Of a stretch of 64,000 bases of DNA, positions 21,789 through 34,367 are shown piece by piece; the first letter of the stretch is position 1, and every line of letters starts with the position of its first letter. Origin of the DNA: Hydnum rufescens UP504 (taxonomy: Eukaryota > Basidiomycota > Agaricomycetes > Cantharellales > Hydnaceae); contig MU128925.1 in NCBI GenBank assembly GCA_014904985.1, forward strand, positions 103,365-167,364. Direction: 5' to 3'. The translations under genes were made by a program, and so were the position numbers. Under the pieces are notes generated by a model, which saw only the letters and a program-made list of their open reading frames with translations, was not told the origin of the DNA and did not search any database.

Positions 21789-24465
21789 TTAAATTTGTAC
21801 AACGGCATGGCCATCGCCTCTAGGATCAGATCCCGCCGCCCATACGAGGCCACCTCCTGGAGTTGGAACCCTCTGAATGATTTGACCTCTGCCCACCACA
21901 CCCTGCGCGAACCCCTCAACTTTCCGGGTGTCATGCCCCATTTCTGAGTAGTTAGCCCGAGTCAGCTTTGCACATGCTGTCTTCGACCGCACACTGACCG
22001 TTCAGTTCCTTCACGACAGCATCTGGTATCTCACTCTCAAAGTATACCTCTGAATTCACATCTCCCGCAGAGGAAGAGTTTACCTCACCACTGGGAACGC
22101 CTGCGGATATGCAGAAACGAGGTGCGTCAACAGCCGCCTGCACAGAAAAGCCTCGAAGAACGTTCAAAAGTAGCTGGACATGGCCCTGAGGTTGCATGAA
22201 TCCCCCCATGTTACCTGGAGGCAGGATCATTACTGCGCAACACCTTCCCTCTCCTCAGAGATGACGTACCATATACCATGAAAAGTTCGTCACCACGGGT
22301 GGCTATAGCAGGAACTAACAAGATAAAAGAATTTAGCATTTCACCTTCGCAATCGTGACCATACGAACTAATCGTGTGATAAGGTCGCTTTCCCCCCTAA
22401 AATTGGAGTATCGGGCGTGTTATTAGAAGTCAATAGAGTAATGATTAAGCACCCACCTGAAGTTGATTTGGATGTCCCTCCTTGAGAATAAACCCTGACC
22501 CGCGGTTCTGCAGAGTGAAACCACACTTGTGCGGTATCGCTAAGAGCCCAAAGAACTATGGAGCAATGACACCAGGGGCGAAGACATTGAGATTACCTCC
22601 AGTGCCAAACCCAGCGTAATTACTCTGGATAAAGCTGCACTAAAACGAAGTCAATTTTGGACACAAGAAATGGAAAGAGGTAGCTTCAAGCTTGCATGAC
22701 TCACGCCATTTCCCCATTGATCGGTGACTAATAGTAGCTATGAGATCACGCAATAGTCGTCTCAAGAGGACTCACCTGAAAAATAAACAGTATCGGAGGC
22801 CTGCACTGGCGACCCCTAGACGAAAATGCCATTCGAATGCGTCTGCTTTAGCGAGGGGGAGAAGGGCGTACATGGCGAACATCGGCGATGGCCTTCTGGG
22901 GATCAAATATCTCTGCTCGTTTTCTGAAGTATTCCTTGTCTGAATATCAGTAACTATTAGATGATGCAGCCGCTTTCCAAATATCACCTTGCTCAGCAGT
23001 TCTTTGACGGGACATGTTCGACATCCGGATCTGTCACGTAATACCGGGAATCTAAAGCTAATAGTCTCAGCTAAGACGAAATCGATTCCGAGTGCTTTCT
23101 AGCGCACCAGCGAATGCAAGCCTAATGGATGAAAATTCGTTAATAAGCGCCTTTCCAATGAACAAGAGCATACCTCAATGCTTCGATCAGTGCATGCAGA
23201 TATTCTGCTGAATTGTGCTCCATTTCGAGGAGAGGCTTAATCTTCCCAGAGTCTTGCATGGCATCCAGAATTCCAAGAGCGAGTAGAGCTGTAATTCCCT
23301 GACCGTTTGGCGGGCACTAGACCATCGTCTATCCCGTTATTACGCAATCAATGCAATCCTGAAGTCTGCTCGCCTCATAAACCGTCACCTGGTCTTGGAA
23401 TGTGTAATGGATAGGCTCGACGAAGGTTGAAGTATGACGGGACAGATCCTCAAGCTCCATTACACCACCCTTACTCTTGATGAGATCAACAATAGCTTGC
23501 GCCACAGGACCTGTATAGAATCCGTCCTTCCCTTTATCTGCCAGGAGACGGAACGTCTTGGCAAGATCTGGGAAACGCATAACCTCTCCGGGTAAAGGGG
23601 CGCGCCCATTTAACAACATCGCCTCGTGATCAGGAGAGGCATTTCGAATAAGATCTTCTGATCCCTTCCACTGAAGGAGGGCGCCAGATAAGCATCGTGG
23701 AATGCTTGGACTCAAGTATAACATACCCCATATGCGCTCAATTCGGAACCGGAACTCTTGGAGATGTGAACTTCATTCGTCGATTGCCTGCTCACATAAA
23801 GGAGGTGGAACTTACCCTGCCTTGGCCATTCGAATCGCAGGATCAAGGACCTCATGCAGCGTGACATGATGAGACCCAAATTCTTGAACGACGTCCACCC
23901 AGGCGGCTGCAGCGCCGGGAACAGTAACGCTGTTGAGATCAGTACTTGGTATGGTATCGCCGACGATACCAGCCTTCCGAGCCGCAGCAATCGTTAAAGC
24001 CTGAGGGGAACGCCCTGATCCATTAAGACCCTTGACTTGTTTTGCCTTGGCATCGTAAAACAAGCAAAAAGCATCTCTAGAGATGCGAAATTGAGATGCT
24101 GTTTTCCATCGACATGGGGGAATTCCTTACCCTCCAATGCCGCAAGAGCCAGGTTCGGTCACTAGAATCTAGTCAATAGAGAATTCGCTTGTCAAGGCCA
24201 TGGCTTTTACCGTTCAAAGCAGCAGAGACAGCAACTGAGGCATCGGCTAGCACGATCCTGATGACTTTACAAAGCTCCCTGAGTCTGATAGACGAGTCTG
24301 CTGACCGGCGTTTCCTCCCTTCCTAAGTATCTCTAGGCCGGCCTCTGCAGCAAGGGGTTGCGAGCAGGCTACGGCCCCTTTGGTACCATAGACTACAGAT
24401 CTCCGACTAGAAAATGGTCTAAATACGAGGCGCGGATGGGCTATGGTGTCCCAGTCGATAGACAT
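21789..24465 (-). CDS. Gamma-glutamyltranspeptidase family protein
   Basis: This is an Ntn-hydrolase that transfers or hydrolyses gamma-glutamyl groups (glutathione breakdown). It starts [16 protein letters not shown] and is spread over many short exons. Recognisable large-subunit segments are [50 protein letters not shown] and [20 protein letters not shown]. The small-subunit part has SDTVYFS then VTDQWGNG, then [14 protein letters not shown], where the Thr of DTVY is the expected nucleophile and autocleavage site. [17 protein letters not shown] and [11 protein letters not shown] follow. No signal peptide or membrane anchor is visible, so it resembles the soluble GGT-like branch more than classical membrane GGT. 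The last exon (ending GDGHAVVQI) fits the family C-terminus. Confidence 0.88.
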
Positions 24466-24988
24466 CTCGCATAAGCGGTGGTGTATAGTCCCGTAACCGA
24501 ACCGCTATCTCGATGAGATCCTCGTGTACCCGTATTCAAATTGACTGACGGGGCTCGGACTCTCCGCCGCAACCTGGCGGCACTCGGTCGCCAACCATAA
24601 GACTTGAGGGTTTACAGAGGCTCAAACACACTGTTTGGACTTTCATCATTGAATTAATTTCTGTCCAATTTTCATTTAATCTCCACATCCATCTACATGA
24701 GATTGCACTGAGGTTAACACCACAGAGAGGAGGACACCAGACCTCACCCTTTAGGACTTCTTCATAGGGACCAGTGGCACTGAAGGGGAGAGGAGCTTGC
24801 TGCCATGAATTGAAGAACAGGAATCACCACCAAATGAAGTTGATTGACCTGACCAGACCTGCCAAATTTAATGAGTTGAGCCAGTAGGTACTGATATTGA
24901 CATACTGTGGAGGGGAAGAGACTGTGCAGCTTGACTCGGATCTGTCAACCATACTGTAGTGGCAAAAACCGAGTTTGTCCGGATCAGC
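24466..24988. other. Divergent intergenic region with CpG-free insert
   Basis: Positions about 24,640-24,930 contain no CpG, unlike the sequence on both sides. Its wording resembles the repeat DNA at the window start, so it is likely a small transposon remnant within the shared promoter region. No open frame of note. Confidence 0.5.
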
Positions 24989-26561
24989 ATGAGTGTTTTC
25001 AAGTTAATCTCAGGTGTCCAATCCTATGACTGGGGAAAGATCGGAGAGGACTCTGTCGTAGCGCAATATGCGAGTACTTCCCCCAACTTCAAGTTGGATA
25101 AGGAAAAGCCGTATGCAGAGGTCATGGGGTGTTGATTTTTTCTGGCTGATGCCCAGCTTGACGTATTCCGAACCTAGCTCTGGATGGGAACCCATCCTTC
25201 CTGCCCTTCAAAACTCGCAGACTCTGGTAGAGACCTGGGTGAACATATTGCCTCTCATCCAGAACTCCTGGGAACTCCAATCACCGACCGTTTTGGACGA
25301 GACCTTCCCTTTTTGTTTAAAGTGCTTGCGATCCGCAAAGCTCTGAGCATTCAGGCGCATCCAGACATACAATTGGCTGAGCGACTTCACAAGGAACGCC
25401 CGGATGTCTATAAGGGTCAGTTGGTGTAGCCATCGCGACAATATCCTATTGACACATACTCCTGAAACAAGATGCGAACCACAAGGTGCTCGCCAGGGTG
25501 TTGACTCATATCTTGGCCACTTCTGACTTTCAACGTTTACAGCCCGAGATGGCCATAGCGATTACCCCATTTGTTGGTTTCTGTGGGTTTCTGCCACCGA
25601 AAGATATTGCATTATATCTTCAAGTTGTGCCAGAGTTCGCTTCTCTCGTGGACGCAGATATTTCATCTTCTTTCCAATCTCTCGTATCCCCGACCTCCTC
25701 AGATCTGCCACCCGTCTCACCAAACGAAAATCTGGTAAAGAGTGGGATACGTCAAGTGTTCGGGTCCGTGATGGCATCGCCTGCCGCCAAGGTGAAAGAA
25801 GCTGTCTCTGCACTCATCTCTCGCTACAAGAGAGGCGAAGCCAAGTCGGTGGAAAGTGGTGTTCGGGACCTCGCAATCACTCTAGACCGCCAGTTCCCTG
25901 ATGATGTGGGCGTCCTTTGCATTTTTCTGTTGAACATCGTCCGACTCGATGCTGGAGAGGCAATATTTCTACAAGCGAACGAACCTCATGCTTATATCTC
26001 TGGAGGTTAGGATTCTTGTGCCACACTTCCTGATTTCCCGGCCCTCACATCTTATGCACAGATATAATCGAGACTATGGCAACATCTGGCAAGTTTGCAC
26101 ACTCCTCTGGTCCAGGAACAACCGTCTCATAAGAGCATGATCCAGATAACGTCGTCCGAGCAGGCCTCACGCCTAAACTCCGCGACGTTCCCACTCTTCT
26201 GTCCATGCTCACCTACAAATCACAGCCCGCCTCGGAGCAGCTCATGGTCCCCAAAACATTCCGCAAGGCTAGGTGTACTAAACTTTATGACCCTCCTATA
26301 GACGAGTTCTCAGTTCTCCTTACTGTGCTCACTCCGGGTGGTCACCTGCGTGAAACACATGATGCTATCGATGGACCTAGTATATTTATTGTTACAGCTG
26401 GGCATGGTATCATAATATGGTTTGAAGGATTACACCGATTAGAGACACCACTGCAGAAAGGCGATGCATTTTTTGTAGGAGCTGGCACAGAAGTCGCGTT
26501 CGTAACGGAGGAAGAATTGGTGGTGTACCGAGCGTTTGTAGAAGTCACTGGTACTCCATAG
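24989..26561 (+). CDS. PMI40: Mannose-6-phosphate isomerase, type I
   Basis: This Zn-dependent enzyme interconverts fructose-6-phosphate and mannose-6-phosphate and feeds GDP-mannose for glycosylation and cell wall. Six exons were placed: 24989-25120, 25178-25415, 25472-25485, 25543-26005, 26062-26088 and 26134-26561. They total 433 codons plus stop. Motifs are VQSYDWGK, WMGTHP, LSIQAHPD (metal ligands), DANHKPEMA (type I signature), NEPHAYISG and the C-terminal cupin with GHGIIIW. Exon 3 is only 14 nt and codes the middle of DANHKPE; exon 5 is 27 nt. The intron at 26089-26133 starts GCAAGT, a second GC-AG intron in the window. The gene converges with NUP133 at a distance of 50 bp. Confidence 0.93.
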
Positions 26562-26610
26562 GACAGCTTGTACGGAACCCGGCCAAATACCATAATATGA
26601 TAGTTAGGGC

Positions 26611-29600
26611 CTAGCTGCTGACCTGTCTGTCCCTTTGCTCAATAGCGACTACTTTCTCGTGCCAACTCTCCAGGTTGTGTTCGCGAAGTAGCGTTTGCAT
26701 CTGTTGGTTCTCCCACGCATAAGCCCCTTCTATTTCGGATATTTGAACGCCTGTAAGACCAGGGTAACGAGTCACAAGCTCAGCAGTCGTTGGGGGTTCG
26801 AGAACTTGCCGAGGCGAAAGGAACATCGTCGGAGGGACATCGTCGTTGTGGAGCATAGCATGTAGAGAAGTGTAAAGGAGTGTATTGCGCAGACTTTGAT
26901 CCAACTGTTCATCGTTCATATTTGCAGTATCGTGATAGATCGACCAGCTAGGTCGTCAGTCAGTGTCATACTCTTTGGAATTATTTCCGGGGACATACTC
27001 ATCCGCGATATATAATCGCCGCCAAATTGATCGAAGACTCGTAAGTAATCTGCCTTCCGACAATTCCTGAGAAGAATCTCTGAGAATTTGGTTAGGACCT
27101 GTGATTGAAGGTACTAACCTTGCTGAAGGCAACAATTCGAAGGGCTTCGACAAAGTCATCATTTTGAGAAGAATGGTCTTTCAGACTGAGGATTTCAGAG
27201 AGATCCTCATTATTCAGGACAAGACCCTGAAATAGGCGTCTAGTCAGACGCCTGAACACCTAAGCGACTAGTGGTCAGTTCAACAAATTCTCTACATTGA
27301 TGGAGACTGACTGACTGTAACCAGCCCTGGTTGGTCCCTTAATAATGAAGAGCCACAAGCGAAAGACACGGCTTCACTCATGGCATCAGCAGACGACCCA
27401 GAGTCCCCAGTGTCCATCAGGGCGGCACGGAATTCGGCCATCAATCGCTCGTGCACACTGATGGAGTCCAGCTCGTGGTCAACGCCTAGCACGTATACAA
27501 AGACAGATGTTTATCAAGCACTATCGTAACTGCAGTCCTGATTACCTTGGATGGCGCTTAGAACGGGTTCGGAATCCATATCAACATGCTGGGCCAAGGT
27601 GCATAGCTTGGATATACTTAAGATTACCTGATGACTTATCAGCACAAGGACTAGGATAAAAAGGGTTTGCTTTACATGCTTAGTAGCCAATTTGGTTTCT
27701 GTCCTCGACTCTCCCTCTAGGGATGTGGCAGCAGCATCATATCTACTAACGGCGAGGTCATGAATCCACTGAATGCGTGGATAGTCGTTCGTCCTAAGGA
27801 AGGCCTCTAGAAGCGGGACAAATCGGGCCTGGGGCTCGAGGAGGTTGCGAAGTTGACCTTTGGACATATAATTAATTACCGTAACATGGAAGATTTGGCG
27901 CCACGGTTACCGTTTTCGAGATACCACTGGTAGAGGGGCAGAGCAAAGCGTTCCCGATGCCTTTCGAGGTATGTACTAATCCTGGAAGGGTCACCGTGGA
28001 CAGGATCATTACATAGTTCGGTCAAAAATCTGAAGTCCCAGTAGTCTTCGGCCAGGGTATAGGCCGTATCTACGCCACCCCACCTAACTATAGGGTGGAC
28101 ACGTTTTCAACATAAACTTTGTACAAATACAATAATTACACATACCCAAGGCTCTCAAAATCTCTGGTCGAACGGTTTTGAAATGCTCTCGGAAATGGGT
28201 AAGGGCCGTCACAGATTCAGGATCGCTAGCATTGCTATAGAGATAACAGTGAATGGGCAACAGGGCAAGGGACGCGAGCACTTCATTCACCTTGCCAGAT
28301 AATCATGTCGCTCTTGCCACATGGCAAGGACCATGGTCGCCAGCTCTTTGAGTTGGAACCGCAAAGCATTCGTCGCCTCGTGTACGGTGCTAGATGCGTT
28401 CTTCTCTGAGGCAACCTCTTCTTTTAGCGCCCTGACAGTCGCTTCCAAGAAAAATTGAGCCACTTTGATTTGACGAGGCTCCCCTGTCCAAAGCGAAACC
28501 AACAACTTAGTGTCATCAACCCCGTATAACGCAGCTTCCGCGTGTCGATGTCGCGATCCCGACTCCCACATGTTCTGGGAATCTCGCATTGAGCGATCAT
28601 CAACACACTGTCAAGGAACAGGCATACCAAGAGGATTCTAGTAGATTCTGATACGACTGCGATGCCGCCCGCCCCAAGATCGAAGGACGCCGTGATATTT
28701 TCGGCGACCTTCTGGAGTTCTTCAAATATTACCTCGATGTTGCCAATCTGATTGCACATGTTAGTAGGCAGTTCAATCTGTGCTGGAATTCGGTGACAAA
28801 CTTGAGTGCGGAAGAAAAGGCGAACTAGATCCTCGCCAGCGTCTCCTCCAATGCTTAGCATGTAGTTGCTAATCGCTTGTACCAGGAGACTGCGAGAGGC
28901 ATCGGGATAGCCATCACTAGAAATCGATTCAGCAATGCGCTGTTCAAGACCTTGGGAACATTCGCTTACGCCAAGCGTCGGTTATGGAAGGACCAGAGAT
29001 TCTCAGCTACAAACAATTTCTCTGAATCGAGTCGGAGACGTTGTCGGGTTATTTGGGACAGCTAACGCCCAAAATGTTCAGATCACCATCCAGATAATCA
29101 CAGTATTCCAACGTACCTGGCCTATCATCCCATTCTCTATTATGAATTTAATCAAGTGAGTGAGACGCGCGCGGCGATCCGCCAGATGTACGCGTAGATC
29201 AATGGCCGGACGAAGAAGGTCTGAGCCTGTTCACGATCAATTAGTCGAACCAAGAAAAGAAAACAGCCGACACCACGGCATACGAGACGCGAGTATATCT
29301 TGGCTGAGCTGTTCAGCTGCTGCCCCCAAATTCCCATCGGTAGATGGATCCAATTGGAACAAAAAGGGATTCTATGGAGTATCGTCATGACATCGAAGGG
29401 GCACGGATCGGGGCATCACAAACCTCGGTAATAGAACCGAAGAAGACTGCTTGTTCCATTGTTGAGCGTAAATGTTGTGTAGGTGTGCTAAAGTTAAGAG
29501 CCCAGAATAAGATATGCCCTAGGAGTCTTAGATAAGGACTCACTACTCACTCGAGACTAGAACGTTGAATTTTTGGAAGATCAAGTCTGCAGGTCAGGAG

Positions 29601-31409
29601 CCCTCGGCTTGCTGTCATCATGATGAGTTCGGTCAGAGGGGGATGATTGATCCTGCGCCCAATGGCAAGGACCCGATCCCATGGATCTTTCAGAGATAAG
29701 GTGGCTTGGAACGTTGCACCTGATATAAAAGAAGCGTTAGACGGGTCCCATCAGAAAGTGATGAATGTGTTACCCTCAGCAAGAGATATAACGGTGAATG
29801 CTTCCTTAAATTTCACAGCAGCCACTGCTCCACCATCGATCAGAAAGATTCGAGGTCGATGCAATGTAGATTGGTTAGTCTGATTCGGATCAGTCCATGT
29901 AATAAGTATTGGTATAACGGAGTGTTACATCGATGATAGGGCGCACGCACCCCTTTGTACGGGAGGATATCAAGACTCAGGACTCTGAAAACACCATCCG
30001 AAGCAGATAATCGGGTCACGGCAAAGGACCGCGCAGCAGGCATTGCGTCCACTTTAGAAGTTCGATTAATGAAAGATAGTAATATGACTATGTGATCAGG
30101 TCTATGCGATGGAATGAGTGTGGATTCGACGGGAAGACAATGAACGCTAGCATACTGTGGTACCCCTAGGTCTATAAGCTCCAAGGCGAGCTCACTTCCA
30201 AAAGTCTCGTAGTTGAATAGCTTCCTTGAAATTTCCCCGGAGAGAACAGTATGCAAATCTTCGTCGAGTTGTAGCTACATTAAGAGGCGTCAGAATATGC
30301 CTATTCATAGTGTGTCACTGACGGACTTGGTCCCAGGCGTCAGCCGACACCCTCCATTTTTGTGCCCTCCGCTGAGACAGACTCCAGACCTCGCGACCAT
30401 CCTGGATACCAGTGTTAGCACCAACAGCGATGGATACGATACTTGTATCATTCCCAGAGATTGGCACCGAGCTAAAAATTGTGGAAGCAACACGGGATAG
30501 CATATTTCGAGCTTTCACAAATGGCACGACCACGACGTGAGGGCGTCCGGCAGAGGAAGATACATTCAGACGGAATAAACGACCAAGCGATGTTCCTGCA
30601 ATGAATATTGAGGGCTTGAATGGGCATTAGGTGCATGAGTGATCGCTTTATTGCCATATTGCTCACCTCGCAGCGGCATAGCTGGACGATAACCTCTGAG
30701 GTGCTGAGAGATATATTGGCGGCCTGAAAATGCTCGCCGCCAGTAAGTCCCGTCGCAATATTATTCCAGAACCGGATCTCCCCCGCGGCAGAGCACAGTA
30801 CCAAACCGGGCTCCCTCGATGCCCCACGTGGAACGAGAGATGCCATTGGCGGAGTTGATGGGATTTTTGAAGTAGAAGACGAAGGTTCTGGGTTTGGGAA
30901 TATATAACATGTAGAAGACCCTCCACCTCGTACAGAGCAGTTCCACACGAATGTCGTATGCTCTGAAACTACCAAGGCGTACGAGATATCTTCATCGACG
31001 ACACCCAGGTAGTCATTACGTTCTAGATCTGGTATATGTGAGCCTGGATCCCAGAACTGGTGGGGTGATAATTACCATTAGATTTAAGGGCCTGTTGCAC
31101 TTCCAGAGGCAATGTTGAAAACAAGAAGACTGATAATTCAGGCCATTGAGCATAGGTATCGGCATTGAGCACGCTTCTTAAATCCTCGCGTCCATGATTT
31201 TCATCCATTTCCATAAAGTCCGAACCTTGGTCCGTCGCGTAACTACGCGCAGGAGATGGGCCATGGGTCGCAGGACGGAATGGAGGCGTTTGCGGGGGTG
31301 AACGCACGAGAACCGCAGGATTAAGGTGGGAAGGGGTACCCACGCGTGGCGTTGCGGTTCTCTGGGCGGTGGGACGCTTGCTACCTGTTCTCGATGGTGT
31401 GCTAAACAT
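26611..31409 (-). CDS. NUP133: Nucleoporin Nup133-like (Y-complex scaffold)
   Basis: This is a component of the outer ring (Y complex) of the nuclear pore. The N-terminal 100 residues, starting MFSTPSRTGSKRPTAQRTA, are disordered and rich in Pro/Ser/Arg. A beta-propeller follows, with SYALVVSEHTTFVWNCSV, GLVLCSAAGEIRFWNN and GREVWSLSQRRAQKWRVS. The remaining two thirds are helical, with no other signature. The last exon ends in a Gln/Glu-rich helix (AYAWENQQMQTLLREHNLE). The identification rests on the propeller wording, order and length; Nup155 was considered and fits less well. The gene spans about 4.8 kb with many short introns. Confidence 0.78.
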
Positions 31410-31482
31410 GGTCTACCGACTCTGAAGACGCCGAAAATGACGTTTGGTTCCGATAGGACTCAACATCGACTTCTGAAGTTGT

Positions 31483-31819
31483 TCAAGCGGAAATAGGCCC
31501 CAGCTTTCGCGTCTTCAACGGCCTTTTGGGCCTCATTTTTCGATGCTTATTATGGGATAGTGGGCTAAGACTTTCCTGTGCATCAGGACTTGCCGGCGCG
31601 CTGGCCTCTTCGGGTGTCGCGGCAGCACCATGAAGCTTGTATGTTTAATCATCAACCCAACCCAACCCCGAACCAGCCCCTGCAACTTTGTGCTGCGTAT
31701 AAGGTAAAGACGCAATCCGAAGGATGATAGTGCTCAGGATAATATACCTCCACCGGTTGGATAGCAACACGAGCGTCCCGCTTTGAAGCTGCTATTCTGC
31801 GTGGCAGCGACATTTTCAT
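31483..31819 (-). CDS. Small two-exon gene, 74 residues, unknown function
   Basis: Exon 1 is 31748-31819 and exon 2 is 31483-31635, with a 112-nt GT-AG intron joined in phase 0. The product starts MKMSLPRRIAASKRDARVA and continues in exon 2 with LHGAAATPEEASAPASPD, then SHNKHRKMRPKRPLKTRK, ending GPISA. It is very basic at both ends, Ala/Ser/Pro-rich in the middle, and has no membrane segment. The second Met (codon 3) is an alternative start. It lies 73 bp upstream of NUP133 on the same strand. I do not recognise a family. The support is the clean splice join and stop, so it needs transcript evidence. Confidence 0.5.
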
Positions 31820-32309
31820 CAGTGTGCAGAGCCTAGTTGGCATCAGACTGTCCCTCGATATCGTGGATGACAATACACCGTACACTCGAAAAATTCCATT
31901 TCCTTTCATCCTCGACCTTCTGGGCATATTTTGCTATTCCGTTTTCACTCATTGATTTTGACATTATTGTGCCAATACCAATTTATCCTTACCCTTTTGA
32001 AGAACCATTCATGACACCTCGCCCTCATCCCCGGCATGAACTCAGCCTCGAGTACCATATGGGCACTCTACGATGGGCGGATTTGGCTCAGGGGGCTGCA
32101 GAAAACTACAGAAACAGGCAGAGTCCCCAAATTCGAGAATATCCCTGATGTGTGGATTGTTGGAGGCGAGAGTCAGATCAGTGAACACAGGACAGAGCGA
32201 ACTCGAGTTCCAATTTAGGAAGCGATGACTGGCGGCTCATTCCGCTCTACGATTCCGATTGAGGTTTAAGTGAGTTTCCCGGAGGGCGCACCCTTGGGGA
32301 CAAGGTCTC
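31820..32309. other. Divergent intergenic region with short dispersed repeat
   Basis: This separates the small gene (-) from the FHA gene (+). It contains the repeat at 32,110-32,180 that matches 21,310-21,390 in reverse. No supported gene. Confidence 0.5.
32110..32180 (+). repeat. Short dispersed repeat, partner at 21,310-21,390
   Basis: This aligns with the minus strand near 21,310-21,390 through attcgagaatatccctgatg and ggaggcgagagtcagatcag. Both copies lie in intergenic DNA near a gene start or end. Confidence 0.55.
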
Positions 32310-33932
32310 ATGGCTTTTCTCTCGCTCCAGTAAGCGCTTGCTGGCGAGATATTCCTTGATGCAGAACGAGGGTGTCAGCCTCGTTTCCGCTTACTTTGCT
32401 ATACGGTCGGTACATATACTAATATCTAGGGGTGTGGTCAACTCTGAGTCTTACACCGACCATAGATTTCCTGCATTCACGTACTACGTGAAGACTCTTT
32501 CGTGTACAATTGGACGACGATCTGCACCTGGAAACAGGGACGACTTGGTTCCCGTACACGTTGACATTGATCTTGGTCCATTGAAGAGTGTATCACGGCT
32601 TCACGCTCGGATCGAATTTGACGAAGATCGTGATGGATTTGTTATTTGTGTTCTCGGTCGCAATGGTGCCTGGGTTGGAGGTGACTGGGTTAAGAGTGGC
32701 GCCAAAGTTCTCCTTGGACCCAAGTCAGTGCGCGTTGCGTCAGTCTCACGTCTCCGTCGCCTCATGTCCTGTGCCACTGCTGTAGAACAACTATCCAAAT
32801 TGCTTCTCGTTCCTTCCAATTTCTGGTCGCCCCCGCACCTGCAGCCCCTCCAGCATCGACATCAGTGGCCTCAACTCGCGGTACCGAAGCTGAATCAAGT
32901 TCTCGCACAAAGAACAAAAATGCGGCTCCTTTATCTGTCGATGACCTGGATGCCCGAATACAGCTTGCCCTTCAGAAGCAGATCCTCGCCCAGTCGCCAT
33001 CGTCAACCCCTTCCGCTGGCACAGATATAGCGGGGAATGCAACTTCGGCAGTTAAAGTTCGTCTACCTATTCGCGTGGCAGCCATTGCGACGAGTGATAT
33101 TGCCCCCGTTACTTCGAGCTTGAAGCCTTCGCATCGTCCTTCAACCGGTGTCAAGCAACCTCCTATCGTTTTCAAGAATGGGGAACTTATTCTCAATGAG
33201 AGAATATTTGGACATTTGACGACGAATCAGCTCAAAGAGCTAGGAAAATTAGACCCTACGGATGTTTCTGAACTCCTTCAAGTCGAAGTGAGGAGATTCT
33301 ATAAGGAGGAGATGCGAGCTCAGAAGCTGCAACAGGCTCCCTCCAGCCAGGGCCGCATAGCCACTGGGAAAGGCATATCCAAACTTGCGACTACTCGACG
33401 ACCACATTCGTCGGGGATATTGTCGGTCGAGGGTGCTGGCCACCCCGCTCCACAAACGGGCGCGCCCCCCGGATCGACCACGAACAAGGAGGCCCATGTT
33501 TATCGAGGACAGCCCCCTTTGGCTCCAAGTCAGCCTTATCCTTCGAACACCATGCCGTCTCCTTTGACCGCGCCTCACCCTATGTCATCGTCGCACGGAC
33601 ACGGAAATACGCAGGTGTACCATCCCCTTTCATACGTCGGACATTACACGCCTCAACATTATTACTCCCCTTATCCTGCCTACTCATTTCCCCCTCATTA
33701 TCAATCACAGCCCTTTCCGCATCCATTACCCCATTCTCATCAGCCGCACCACCTTCAAGCCTCCGTCTACTCTCAACAACCGTACTCGCGCTCAGAGCCC
33801 CCACCTTCCGACTTCGATGTCATTGGAGAAGGCAGGCTACGAGGCCCGCCTTCATTTCGGTCTGATGCCGCTCCGCCAGACAAGCATGCTTCGCATGAAG
33901 ACCTATCAGACCAGGATGAAGGGAAGCGATAG
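32310..33932 (+). CDS. FHA-domain nuclear protein (Fhl1-like FHA, no forkhead)
   Basis: Three exons, 32310-32329, 32430-32723 and 32786-33932, give 486 codons plus stop. The ATG at 32310 was chosen because its 20-nt exon (MAFLSL) joins in phase; later starts would not. The FHA domain, which binds phosphothreonine, spans about residues 20-130. It has CTIGRR, HVDIDLGPLKSVSRLHARI and VLGRNGAWVGG, including the conserved Arg, Ser and Asn-Gly. The wording is like the FHA of Fhl1/Fkh-type regulators of ribosomal-protein genes, but no forkhead domain follows. The middle has a short helical segment (ERIFGHLTTNQLKELGKLD). The tail is rich in Pro, His, Tyr and Ser, as in activation or condensate-forming regions. 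Confidence 0.75.
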
Positions 33933-34367
33933 AAAGTATAGGACGCCGAGCCAGATGTACTACCTAATGCATGGACTGATCGAGGGGAATTAATTAACAG
34001 TCATTCAAAAAACTTCTGAAATCAGCCGGTGTGAAGCAGGCTAAAGAAGATTTATTTCCAAAAATGGGTACCATAAGATTGAAAAGGAGAGTTCCCCGAA
34101 TCCAGACAATTCCTTGGTTCTGGTGGACAACGTATCTAACTGTTCCCAACAGTTCAATGTTCCAGCTCAAACTTAGAATCGGATAGTCTCACTGGAGCAG
34201 AAATGAGGTTTTTTTTTCGCTGACATTGAATCGTGGGAATGATCGACCTGGTGTTGAGTTGTATCGGACTTTGCCGGCGCACACACATGGCCAAACTGTC
34301 CTATTGACCATAAAAAGGATTCTCTCTGTGCTGACTGGCTGTGTTTTCCCCTCATCCTCTTCGCGTC
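33933..34367. other. Intergenic region before CTR9
   Basis: Contains the 3' end of the FHA gene and the CTR9 promoter. Nothing distinctive was seen. Confidence 0.5.
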
